Assembly (NCBI GenBank): GCA_964035575.1
Contig: OZ037872.1
Span: 992,001-1,056,000, forward strand
Direction: 5' to 3'
DNA: 64,000 nt
Origin: Rhynchopus sp. YZ270_cl-10
Lineage: Eukaryota; Euglenozoa; Diplonemea; Diplonemida; Diplonemidae
Part shown: one piece after another, positions 9,960 to 19,455 of the stretch
Numbering within the stretch: the stretch's first letter is position 1
Layout: each line of letters starts with the position of its first letter
Position numbers and translations under genes: made by a program
Notes under the pieces: generated by a model
What the model was told of the DNA's origin: nothing
Databases searched by the model: none
What the model saw: only the letters and a program-made list of their open reading frames with translations

Positions 9960-10150
9960 CGATGGTACTTGTCTTCTGAAGGAAAAGTACAAAGTGAACG
10001 TGGGGGCAGTTTGCGTAGTTGCAAACTTTGCTGCATGTTGTGACCCACCATTTGATGGACAGAGCACGTAGAACCCAATAAGGAGTGAGAAAGAAGGATA
10101 TGGCCAAAGAAAAAAGTAGCGCACCGTGCGCCTGCGGCGCAAGCTTGCAT
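9960..10150 (-). repeat. Dispersed repeat, copy 1 (inverted)
   Basis: On the minus strand this reads GCTTGCGCCGCAGGCGCACGG, then CTCACTCC..TTGGGTTCTACG, then CAAACTGCCCCCACGTT. The same sequence, at about 80 percent identity by eye, lies on the plus strand at 13125-13315. Confidence 0.8.
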
Positions 10151-10239
10151 TACACCCTTCTTATGACATAGTTTGGCTGTGAAAAAAGTGCAATTTTAAG
10201 CGCAATTTTTGAAATGTGGCGTACCGTGGCTTCGCCAGA

Positions 10240-10523
10240 ACGCGGTTTCTCGAAGTTTTCTTGGAAAATGGGGACACTCTCGCACGGGTTTTGGAGGTTG
10301 CACCGGTCGTGCACTCCCCGTCTTTGGTTGCTGTTGAACAAGGATTCTCTCTCCTGACTACATCTACGCAAAGAGACGCCACCGCCTTTCTCATAGTACT
10401 ATTGAGAAGCTGATGGTTCTTCATGAACAGGCACCCGAGTTTAACAACGAAAAGATGGGGAATATTCTTGAACCTCAGCACAAGCGTCACAGGTTCAAGA
10501 GAAAACGGAGGTGTTCCTGCTGA
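10240..10523 (+). pseudogene. hAT-like transposase C-terminal fragment
   Basis: One frame gives APVVHSPSLVAVEQGFS, matching the hAT dimerisation-domain start (P...S...ErGFS). The following sequence in another frame gives YAKRRHRLSHSTIEKLMVLH, matching the R.RLS..T...LM helix, and ends at a TGA. The change of frame near 10362 and the missing upstream domains mark it as a dead fragment of a DNA transposon. It could be the other end of the family seen at 5102. Confidence 0.5.
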
Positions 10524-10616
10524 TGGCGGAGGAGTTGGAAGACTTCGCTCCCCCCGTATTTGCTTTCGGAATTGAGCTGAGGACCTTTTTCGCGCAAAAC
10601 TGGTGATTTCGGAAGT

Positions 10617-10728
10617 CGGTCAACGACCTGTCAGCGACGTGTCACGACCTGTCGGCGACCTGTCAATATCAGGGGGTGTGTGCATAGAGTCCCTGTGTCA
10701 GCGACCTGTCAGCGACCCGTCAATACGG
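10617..10728. repeat. CGACCTGTCAG short tandem repeats
   Basis: Seven irregular copies of a (GC)GACCTGTCA unit lie in two clusters separated by about 30 bases. Confidence 0.75.
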
Positions 10729-11639
10729 ACCCCTCCCGAGCACCAAAAACGAAAGAAATTGGACGTGGGGTCTCAAAATTTTCGGGGAAAACGGCATATT
10801 TAGCGATAAGTGTGTTCGAAACGTATCATGTGGGCAAAAAAAATCATGATTTTCACCTCCAGGGTCGAAAAATGTCCCTCATTCCTGTGTAAAAAAACCC
10901 GTAAAAAACCCCGAATTCCAAGCCCGAAAAGTGCGATTTTCGTAACTGTTTAGCGTCAGGTCTGGGTCAGTGTGCGGGTCAGTCCTAACAGAAAACACTC
11001 ACACAACGCAACCTCTCTCTCTCTCTCTCTTTTTTTGTTTTAACCCTATACCTCCCAAGCCGTTTTTTCAAGCCACTTTTGAGTTTTGGTTTTTGGGGCT
11101 CTCCAACCGGTGAGGGGACCCCAGATGCAAATTTTTGATCGTACCTGGCCGCAATTGAAAGATTTTGAACACGGCTTTCAATTCCATTTTTTTAAATTTT
11201 TTTTCGAAAAAAAATGTTATCCCCGAAATGAGGTAAGCATAAAATCCACTTTTTGGTTTTTGACTAATTCGGCCGGCCGAGGAAAAACCCGTGAATTATT
11301 TTTGTCCGAAAATGGCGTTATTTGAAAGATTGATCACAAAATCTTTTCAAAGAAAAAAAAATCGAGCAAAAAGTCCTAGTAGAACCCAACTTATATGAGT
11401 GCAGCTCTGTTAGCAGCCATGTCTAAAACTGGTTTCCTTAACGATTTACACTGAAACATGTCTAAAAACGTAAAAAATGGGCGATTTTTCACAATTTGGG
11501 CATCTCCTGAGGTCGAAAGCCCCCAGAATGGGTCGGAACGACCATGTGACCCGAAAATCCATGAAAAAAGCACCCCGAAATACGAAAAAACAGTGAAAAT
11601 TCGGCTTACTGTGTGCTCTGCATAGGTCGTGTGTGTGGG
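10729..11639. other. Intergenic, no gene seen
   Basis: A/T runs, a CT dinucleotide tract near 11015, and a phrase TCGAGCAAAAAGTCC near 11362 that recurs at 14170 and, diverged, at 22767. No coding signal. Confidence 0.5.
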
Positions 11640-12520
11640 GTGTTTTTGTGGTTTTGGTGGCAACTCGCCCCAGCATCCAAATGGCAAACAGATGCACAAA
11701 GGTTTTCGATTTTTGCTTATTTTAAAAGATTTGAGTCAAATAGTTTCCCTATAAACCAAAGGATTTTTACGAAAACAAGCAGAACCATTATCAGATCATG
11801 ATGACCCTCAGTCATGACCATGTCCTTCGGGTCGAAGGGGTGCCTCTTGGGTGGGTAGCAGTACACAGATCCAAAGTGCAATCAGATGCGTAAAAGTTTT
11901 CGATCCTTGTTTCTTTTGAAAGATTCGTGTCAAAATCTTTGAAATATATAAAAATATTTTAACGAAAACGAGTAGAACCTCATACAGGGCATGGGGTGTC
12001 ATTGAGGAACCAGAATAGGGGGTGCCCGTACAAAGGGCCGTGAAAAGTGGTACTACTCCCCCAGCATCGAAAGTAATATCAGATGCACAAAAGCTTTCGA
12101 TTTTTGCTTCTTTTGAAAGATCGGTGCAAATTCTTTCAACATAAAAAAAGTGTTTTTACGAAAATGAGTAGAACCTATGTCAGAGCACGTTGTCTTACAG
12201 ATTTTAGAATATGGGGGGGGTCACAGGGGTGCTCACACCCCCACCCCGCCTCCCCCCAGCATCGAAAGTAATATCCGATGTATAAAAGTTTTCGATTCTT
12301 GCTTCTTTTGAAAGATCGGCGAAAAAATTTTCGAAATATATAAAAAATTGTGTTCACAAAAATGGGTAGAACCCGACTAAGGGCTTGGCGGCATTGGGTA
12401 TCGCGAAAGGTACAGATTGGGGGTGTGGGTGAAAAAACGTCACTTTTGGTGAAAGTAGCACCCCAGCCCCCAGCACCGAAAGTAATATCCGATGCATAAA
12501 AGTTTTCGACTCTTGCTTGG
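11640..12520. repeat. ~205-bp diverged satellite array
   Basis: Phrases like AGCATCGAAAGTAATATCCG, AAAAGTTTTCGATTCTTGCT, CTTTTGAAAGATCGGTGCAA and ACGAAAATGAGTAGAACC recur at about 11645, 11857, 12059, 12257 and 12468, a spacing of 198-212 bases. A further partial copy lies at 13624-13715 and a weaker one near 11330. Confidence 0.85.
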
Positions 12521-12537
12521 TGTGATTTTCCTAAAAA

Positions 12538-12584
12538 TTAGGTGTAAATTGGGTACTTCTTGGGTCCTTCTAGGGTATAGTGAT
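12538..12584 (+). repeat. 47-bp direct repeat, copy 1
   Basis: Contains AAATTGGGTACTTCTTGGGT and CCTTCTAGGGTATA. It recurs in direct orientation at 13553-13600, bracketing a ~1-kb segment that includes the TACCCAG array. Confidence 0.85.
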
Positions 12585-12729
12585 TTTCCTTAGGGCACTT
12601 CCTTAAGGAAAACGTGATCTTTTTCCCGAGCTTTCCCTGTGGTTAGTAGCCTTGTTTTCGCAAAAAGTTGGTACATCCGAGAGCCCCACGTGTTCGGTGG
12701 TGGAAATTTTCGCCAAATCCGGGGTTGGC

Positions 12730-12946
12730 ACCCAGTACCCAGTACCCAGTACCCAGTACCCAGTACCCAGTACCCAGTACCCAGTACCCAGTACCCAGTA
12801 CCCAGTACCCAGTACCCAGTACCCAGTACCCAGTACCCAGTACCCAGTACCCAGTACCCAGTACCCAGTACCCAGTACCCAGTACCCAGTACCCAGTACC
12901 CAGTACCCAGTACCCAGTACCCAGTACCTAGTACCTAGTACCTAGT
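12730..12946. repeat. TACCCAG heptamer array
   Basis: About 30 copies of TACCCAG, the last few drifting to TACCTAG. The opposite strand has GGG every 7 bases and could form G-quadruplexes. The open frames across it (VPSTQYP repeats) are artefacts. Confidence 0.97.
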
Positions 12947-13124
12947 GCCCACCAGTCCCCTAGTGCATTTTACCTGTCATGACCAGGCCTGACGCTAACT
13001 TTTGGGTTTTTGGGAAATCGTGGGATGATGGTCGAATATGGGGGGTCCGAGACGACAGTGGCCTGCGACGACCACTACCAGGTGTTCAGGTTGCTGCAGC
13101 CAAACTATGTCATGGGTGGGGTGG

Positions 13125-13315
13125 GTTGCAAAGCTTGCGCCGCAGGCGCACGGTACGCTACTTTTATTCTTTCGACGTATCTTTTTCTCACTCCTCGTTG
13201 GGTTCTACGAGCTCCGACCGTCAAATTGTGGGGGTCACAACGCCAGCAAAGTTCGCAGCTATGCAAACTGCCCCCACGTTTACTTTGCACTTTACCCTCA
13301 GTGGTCAAGTACTGA
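13125..13315 (+). repeat. Dispersed repeat, copy 2
   Basis: The plus-strand counterpart of 9960-10150, beginning at GCTTGCGCCGCAGGCGCACGG. It shows that the sequence next to the capsid remnant is a mobile or duplicated piece. Confidence 0.8.
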
Positions 13316-14035
13316 CCATATATTACACACAAAACCTGAAAATGGCCTGTAAAAACTGAGACATGCATTTTAGGTCAAAAATACTCAGTTCTGAGCGCAA
13401 AGTGACCCCATCACAGCACGCAGAGGCTCCGGAGCACTGAAATATTTTTTATATTTTTTTGATTTTTTGGGGTAAAAATTTCTGGGGGAAAATTTCTGGC
13501 CACAAAAAACCACCAAAAAAAAATACACAAAATAATTTTTGCACCCCCCTTAAAATTAGGGGTAAATTGGGTACTTCTTGGGTCCTTCTAGGGTATACAC
13601 CCTAGCCCTATACAGCCACACCATTGCTTCTTTTGAAAGATCGGTGCAAATTATTTCCACATAAAAAAAATGTTTTTACAAAAATGAGTTGAACCTGTCT
13701 AACAGCATGGCGTCATTTCGAAAGCCATTAAAGTGGCTCTTGGGGTGTATAGGGTTAAACTTTCAAGAGAACAACACGACCTCTTTTGCACTGGGACGGG
13801 GAAGGGGCTTTGATGAGGTTGCCAAGCAACAGAGAATTTGATCCGGTACCCATATTTTTATAAGCCCGATGTGAAGTCTAGTGTGCAAGGAGGATCTAGA
13901 AAGTGGGGAGGAGGGGAGAAGACGAAACAGTTTCAAGGCTCCGGATCACCAAAAAATTGTTGGACCCAAAAAAGCTTTAGTCTGAGTTATGGACAGACCT
14001 GCCACTGCTTTTTTTTATTTGAGGAATATGGCACG
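13316..14035. other. Intergenic, repeat debris
   Basis: Holds the second 47-bp direct repeat (13553-13600), a partial ~205-bp satellite unit (13624-13715) and a TTTTTGCACCCCCC motif (13534). No gene. Confidence 0.55.
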
Positions 14036-15108
14036 GTCCATAAACCACCCCCCCCCAAAAGGTAACCTGGGGTCCTTATTTTTATTTCATCTGGGTTCTA
14101 CTGGGACTTTCTCCCCGATTTTTTTTTTAATGAACTCAGAGTTAAGTTTCTGGGTTCAATAAAAAAAACGACGAGCAAAAAGTCCAATTGGAAATATGAT
14201 GGATACCCCCCGAGAGCAAAATAAACCAACGGTAAAAATTGGTACCCTTGGTTTCCTATAGGTTCCTATAGGAAACCTACATTTTCCCATAATTTCCCAC
14301 ACAACTTACTTGACAACAGGATGAAAACAAATACAAAAATGGCAAAAGTGAGTAAAACCGTGCAAGGGGCACTGGACTTTGCTAGGGCTCTGGGGGAAAC
14401 GCAGTTCTCAGGGGAGAAGCCTCGCAAGGAGGTTCTTGCCTACGCGAAGGCACGCAGTTGTTACCGTAGGGGTTTCGGGAAGACGTGTGGTTCAAAGCTT
14501 TATGGAAGCGAGAGGAATATCCCTCATCCTTCACAGGAAGAACACCACCCGTGGGGGACGCGCGGTCCAACTGTATTTCTGCAGTAACCTGGATGAGTGT
14601 GTGGGTGTGCCATCAGAAGGTACGGAGGGGTGAACAACGCGTATTTACCCCTTACAGCAAGGAGAATGGCAACGCCTACGGTAACAACTGCGTGCCTTCG
14701 CGTAGGCAAGAACCTCCTTGCGAGTCTTCTCCCCTGAGAACTGCGTTTCCCCCAGAGCCCTAGCAAAGTCCAGTGCCCCTTGCACGGTTTTACTCACTTT
14801 TGCCATTTTTGTATTTGTTTTCATCCTGTTGTCAAGTAAGTTGTGTGGGAAATTATGGGAAAATGTAGGTTTCCTATAGGAACCTATAGGAAACCAAGGG
14901 TACCAATTTTTACCGTTGGTTTATTTTGCTCTCGGGGGGTATCCATCATATTTCCAATTGGACTTTTTGCTCGTCGTTTTTTTTATTGAACCCAGAAACT
15001 TAACTCTGAGTTCATTTAAAAAAAAATCGGGGAGAAAGTCCCAGTAGAATCCAGATGAAATAAAAATAAGGACCCCAGGTTACCTTTTGGGGGGGGTGGT
15101 TTATGGAC
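14036..15108. repeat. 1.07-kb inverted duplication
   Basis: Arms 14036-14470 and 14675-15108 are near-identical reverse complements, with only a few substitutions and homopolymer-length differences. The unique spacer is 204 bp. The arms end at TCCATAAACCACCC and its complement. The inner part of each arm has a coding-like stretch (AKVSKTVQGALDFARALGE), so a piece of a gene may have been captured and mirrored. Near-identity implies recent formation. Confidence 0.92.
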
Positions 15109-16479
15109 TGACCCATATGTACGTAGAAAAAAGAGAAGTTGAAAAAGTGGAAACGCCACACCGTACATCGGCAGACGCAGACACTGGTTCTCCGCGGGTT
15201 ATCGAACCCCCCAGAGAGCACTTCATTCGTATGTGCACGGAGAAAAAAAAGAAAAAGAGAGAGAAAAGAAAAAGAAAAAAAGAAAATAGATCTAAGCCTC
15301 TCTCGCTTAGTCAAATTTAAAAAAAGTAGGGGGGGCAGGTAGGGAGGAAGCAACTTACTGTGAGGGGGGGGAGCAAGAAGTCTGGGAGCGGTGGTTCCCC
15401 CCCAGTACTATGACGGGGGCATGGGAAAACAGCAACCACACCAGAGGAGGAGGAGGGGGGGGGGGGGGGGGGGGGGGGAGGGGGGGTTTTTTTTTGTTAT
15501 GTCCAGTATTGCCGCGCTTCATTGGGTACGATTCTTTGATGAAGAATAGTGATGTTGTGCATAAAAGGTAAATACGTCCCGAGCCCGGCGCTCCGACGCG
15601 CGCCGGAAGGCCCAGGCCTCCGGCGGGAGAAACTAGAGTTCCTGGCCAAACACCCAATGCCAAAAAAAAATTACATAAATACCGAGTTCGCTCTGGATCC
15701 ACCAGGAGCTTCTCCTCACTCCTTGTCATCACCTCCGAGGTCGGGTTGCGACGGAAGGAAATAGTCGGAAGGAGGCTCGGGTGAAGAGTCTGGGAGGAAG
15801 GCGAAAGAAGGGGACTGGGGCCCTTCGGGCCCCAGTACAAATAAACACCCCCGTTTTTTTACACCGATTTTAGAAATTTTGTGTTTTTTTGGCAGTAAAT
15901 CAACTTCCACTCCACTAATCTAATCGAGTAAAAATATGGTGGACTCAGCGGAGGTCAGTCCCGGCGGGGAAAATGCAGAAATCAGCACAATAGTGCCTTT
16001 GTGAGATGCTTAAATGCAAAAATGGACCCCATGTTTGGGTGTATTTTTTAGGGGTCCCACGGAGGACGTGATTTTGAGGTGAAATTTTTTGTCAAAAAAA
16101 ATGTGAAAAATTACTATGTCGAGCTTTTGTGTGAAATAAAGCCATTGCAGAAATTTTTGAGTGTTTTTGACCATCTGTGGGTAGCGCATATTTTTTTTAG
16201 CAAAAGTGGATTTTTTGGGAAATTTTTGGGATTTTTGCACTTTTCTCGGAAATGGAAAAATAATACCACAGTGAAGTTATGGGTGCAGGGTTTTTTTCGG
16301 GTTTTGTATTTGCACGATCTGGTGTAAATGAAGTGAGTGCCTGAAATTTTGACGACTTTCGAGACAATTTTTCGAACTCAGAAAAAATTGTCGGGCGGGG
16401 GGATTTTCGGGAATTTCGGGATTTTTGACCGAAATCTGAATTTTTTTTGTAAGGTGGACTCGAAGAAAACCTTGAAAAA
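15109..16479. other. Intergenic with long poly-G
   Basis: Contains purine tracts, a small hairpin element at 15282-15327, an uninterrupted run of about 24 G at 15455-15478, and a phrase TAAAAATATGGTGGACTCAG near 15929 related to 22773 and 23179. No supported gene. Confidence 0.5.
15282..15327 (-). other. Small hairpin element (GAGAGAG loop)
   Basis: On the minus strand a pyrimidine tract precedes AATTTGA and the stem CTAAGC/GCTTAG (15292-15297 with 15305-15310) around the 7-base loop GAGAGAG. It shares stem sequence and loop length with the copy at 55612. Confidence 0.65.
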
Positions 16480-17495
16480 TTTTCCGCTCGCTTCGCTCGC
16501 GGATCTCATTTTACCAAGGCTTGGTATTGTGTTTTATTTTTGTATTGTGTTCGCGAGCGAAGCGCGCGGAAAAAAAAAATTGGGGCAAGTTTTTCGCGAG
16601 CGAAGCGAGCGGGAAAAAATTTTTTGGGAAACTTTTTTTTTGGGTAAGTTTTTCGCGAGCGAAGCGAGCGGAAAAGTTGTTCCCACGCGCGAAGCGCGCG
16701 GGGAAAAATTTTTTTTGGGTAAGATTTTCCGCGAGCGAAGCGAGCGGAAAAAATATTTTTGGGCAAGTTTTTCGCGAGCGAAGCGAGCGGGAAAAAATTT
16801 TTTTGGGTAAGATTTTCCGCGAGCGAAGCGAGCGGAAAAGTTGTTCCCGCGCGCGAAGCGCGCGGGAAAAAAATTGTTTTGGGCAAGGTTTCCGCGAGCG
16901 AAGCGAGCGGAAAAGTTGTTCCCACGCGCGAAGCGCGCGGGTAAAAATTTTTTTTGGGTAAGATTTTCCGCGAGCGAAGCGAGCGGGAAAAAAATTTTTT
17001 GGGTGAGATTTTCCGCGAGCGAAGCGAGAGGAAAGAGTTGTTCCCGCGCGCGAAGCGCGCGGGGAAAAAAAATTTTTGGGCAAGTTTTTCGCGAGCGAAG
17101 CGAGCGGAAAAGTTGTTCCCACGCGCGAAGCGCGCGGGGAAAAATTTTTTTTGGGTAAGATTTTCCGCGAGCGAAGCGAGCGGAAAAAGTTGTTCCCGCG
17201 CGCGAAGCGCGCGGGAAAAAAAATTTTTGGGTAAGATTTTCCGCGAGCGAAGCGAGCGGAAAGAGTTGTTCCCGCGCGCGAAGCGCGCGGGAAAATTTTT
17301 TTTTGGGTAAGTTTTTCGCGAGCGAAGCGAGCGGAATGAGTTGTTCCCGCGCGCGAAGCGCGCGGGGAAAAATTTTTTTTGGGCAAGTTTTTCGCGAGCG
17401 AAGCGAGCGGGAACATTTTTTTTTGGGTAAGATTTTCGCGAGCGAAGCGAGCGGGAAAATTTTTTAGGGTATGTTTTCCGCGAGCGAAGGGAGCC
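16480..17495. repeat. GCGAGCGAAGCGAGCG hairpin array
   Basis: About twenty-five GC-rich blocks alternate between GCGAGCGAAGCGAGCG and the hairpin CGCGCGAAGCGCGCG. They are separated by A/T spacers such as AAAAATTTTTTTTGGGTAAG or AAAGTTGTTCCC. Frames open through it on both strands (KRAEKLFPRAKRAG; RSLRSRKILP) are by-products of the repeat. Confidence 0.95.
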
Positions 17496-17912
17496 GAAAA
17501 ATATTTTTGGGGTTGTTTTTCCGGTGCGATTCTTCGGTGGCTTTTCCGGTGCTGCTTTTTTGTCGTTGGTGGTCCACTTCTCGCAAAGACGGAATCAGAA
17601 CAGTTCTTATGATGAGACTCAATGATTTGGTAGCAAAGTGTAGAATGGTGGCCTGTGCTGAAAACACAGCTTTGGATCATGGAGAAGTAGTCCAGCGCAA
17701 GGTATGGAAATTTCAATTTGTCATAGCTTTTCCTGTTCCGTGGAATCCCCCACTTCGAGTACATATTTTGTATGTTTTTTTTTAGGTGAATAATTATTTG
17801 TATCGTTATTGATGGTTATTATGTGGTTTGTCCGAAAAAGAAAGTGTGATTTTTGTACTTCTTTTGTAATTGTGGTGTACTAAGGGGTTTTGGAGCCACA
17901 CCAGCCCCACAC

Positions 17913-18335
17913 CACAATCTTTTTATTGAAAATGATAGCCAATACTTGGAGTGGGGAACGACAGCCTGCGGTTTTTGTGGGCAGAAGAAGAGGAAGCTGG
18001 CTTGGCTCTGGGGGCAACCTTCATCGCGGGTTTCCTCCGTTCTGGCCTCACCTCCTGTGTTGCTGAAGATGATGCTGAAGATGATGATGATGATGATCTG
18101 GAGATTGTCTTCCGGTTTGAAGGCGTTGCAAGCGAGAAGGCAGTTTCAGTCACCGTGTGAGTCTTCTGTGAGTGCTGTTGAGAGTGCTCGTGAACAAGTT
18201 AGTGCCGCAGGTTCCGACTTCTGTTGTCTTGAAACCACAGTGTCACAGTACAAGGCTACTTTTTTACGGACCGGTTATTATCTGACTGATAACGAAATCG
18301 ACTTATTGGCTATCATTTTCAATAAAAAGATTGTG
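17913..18335. repeat. 32-bp perfect inverted repeats
   Basis: The 32 bases at 17913-17944 (containing TTTTTATTGAAAATGATAGC) are the exact reverse complement of 18304-18335. The right copy lies inside the OTU-like fragment, so the left copy is a duplicated inverted scrap of that gene. Confidence 0.9.
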
Positions 18336-18446
18336 ATATGGAGCTACCTTCAAGATGTAGTCAGAATCCAAAACCCCACAGGACGCGATACAGTCTACAT
18401 TTGGCACACCCCTAATCACTACAATAGACTTGTCCAGGTCGGTTAG
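18250..18446 (+). pseudogene. OTU-like protease C-terminal scrap
   Basis: The last ~60 codons of an open frame read TGYYLTDNEIDLLAIIFNKK, then IVIWSY and, near the end, IWHTPNHYNRL before a TAG. This resembles the end of OTU-type cysteine proteases (ELLALA..., IVVW..., HYN.L with the catalytic His). The catalytic Cys region is not found upstream. It could derive from a host gene or from a large DNA virus. Weak. Confidence 0.3.
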
Positions 18447-19316
18447 TTTTTTTATCATGTCCTTCTTAAAAGGTCCTATAATGCTGTTTGCATTTTTCAA
18501 CTACATTCTATTTTTAGCACTGTCTGACTGATATCAAGAATTATTTGTGAAATAAATGCCTTTTTTGTAACTGATATCGTGTGTACTGTTTTGTAATCAT
18601 TCGTGTGCTTTGTGCAAATACTAATGGAATTTTGGTGTGTTGCGTGTTTGTACCCTGAACTTCACTTTACTTTTGTGTCCCTCGCCAAGTTCCGATCCCT
18701 AGATCTTGTATTGTAAATTAAAAGACCCCCATACCCCCTTGAAGACGGATTTTTACAATACATCCTATAAGCAAGCCCCCTCCCCCCTTCTCTCCCCCCT
18801 CCATGTTTCACCTCCAATCACAGGTCGCCACGAAGCGCGTTTGCGAGCGCAGCGAGCAGAACAAATTGGGTTACAGTCTCAAAACCAGGATAGACCGGCT
18901 GGTACTGGACTGATGCAGAATAGTGATGTTTCTCACATCTGTGTTTTACCTGAAGAGGGTGTACACTCTTTGTACACTTGTAATAGGTGCGTGCGTACTG
19001 GGCAGCTTCACGCCCACACTGTTCCCGGACCCGCTATCGCGTGCCCTCACAATAATACAGCAAATTGGCTTGTGCCTGTACGAACTGGCTTTTCAGGTCA
19101 AAAACGGCCTCAAAAATTGGTCCTTTTGAAGTGTGATTTGACCCTTCCCCAAGTAGAACAAATGCCCAAAAAATCAATTTGCGAAGGACTTTTACACCAT
19201 TGACCACAGATTTCATGTTGTTTTACGGGTTTTTCGATGCACTTTTGTGGACTGGGAAGCATGCCACCAGTGATATAATTTTCACAAGGAAAATTTGGCC
19301 AAAAGTAAAGAAATTT
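18447..19316. other. Intergenic, no gene recognised
   Basis: Open frames at 18706-19203 and 18923-19129 show no recognisable motif. A GCGAGCGCAGCGAGC motif lies near 18842. Confidence 0.4.
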
Positions 19317-19455
19317 TAAGGTGTACCTCCGCGAGCGCAGCGAGCGGAAAATTTTTTAAGGTGTACCTCCGCGAGCGCAGCGAGCGGAAAACTTTTTAAG
19401 GTGTACCTCCGCGAGCGCAGCGAGCGGGAAAAATTTTAAGGTGTACCTCCGCGAC
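19317..19455. repeat. 40-bp tandem repeat with GC motif
   Basis: About 3.5 copies of a 40-base unit containing AAGGTGTACCTCCGCGAGCG and CAGCGAGCGG. It is the C-variant of the block amplified at 16480-17495. Confidence 0.92.

Larger units (their letters stand above)
1047..10145. mobile_element. Polinton-like virus fossil (candidate limits)
   Basis: The region contains a tyrosine recombinase, a protein-primed family B DNA polymerase and a capsid-like remnant, the mixture seen in Polinton-like viruses and related integrated virophage-type elements. The limits are proposed from a short GC-rich hairpin motif present in opposite orientation at both ends, so they are uncertain. The expected packaging ATPase, penton and maturation protease are not seen, and other elements appear inserted. 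It therefore looks like a broken copy, with several losses, but fairly young because two long genes remain open. Confidence 0.6.

Noticed and set aside
12639-12945. Frames encoding QYPVPST repeats
   Set aside because: Pure translation of the TACCCAG heptamer in three frames; not a protein gene.
12730-12946. True telomere
   Set aside because: The array lies inside the sequence with unique DNA on both sides, and the heptamer does not match an established telomere repeat.
15180-15225. tRNA T-arm-like GGGTTATCGAACCCC
   Set aside because: The loop is too short for a T-arm, and no acceptor, D or anticodon arms fit around it. No tRNA or rRNA was found in the window.
16511-17764. 417-codon minus-strand frame and several plus-strand frames with repeated basic motifs
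   Set aside because: They are translations of the GC-hairpin array, open because the blocks lack stops, with length set by the repeat.
18706-19203. 165-codon frame
   Set aside because: Biased composition, contains part of a GC-repeat block, no recognisable motif, and competing frames of similar length.
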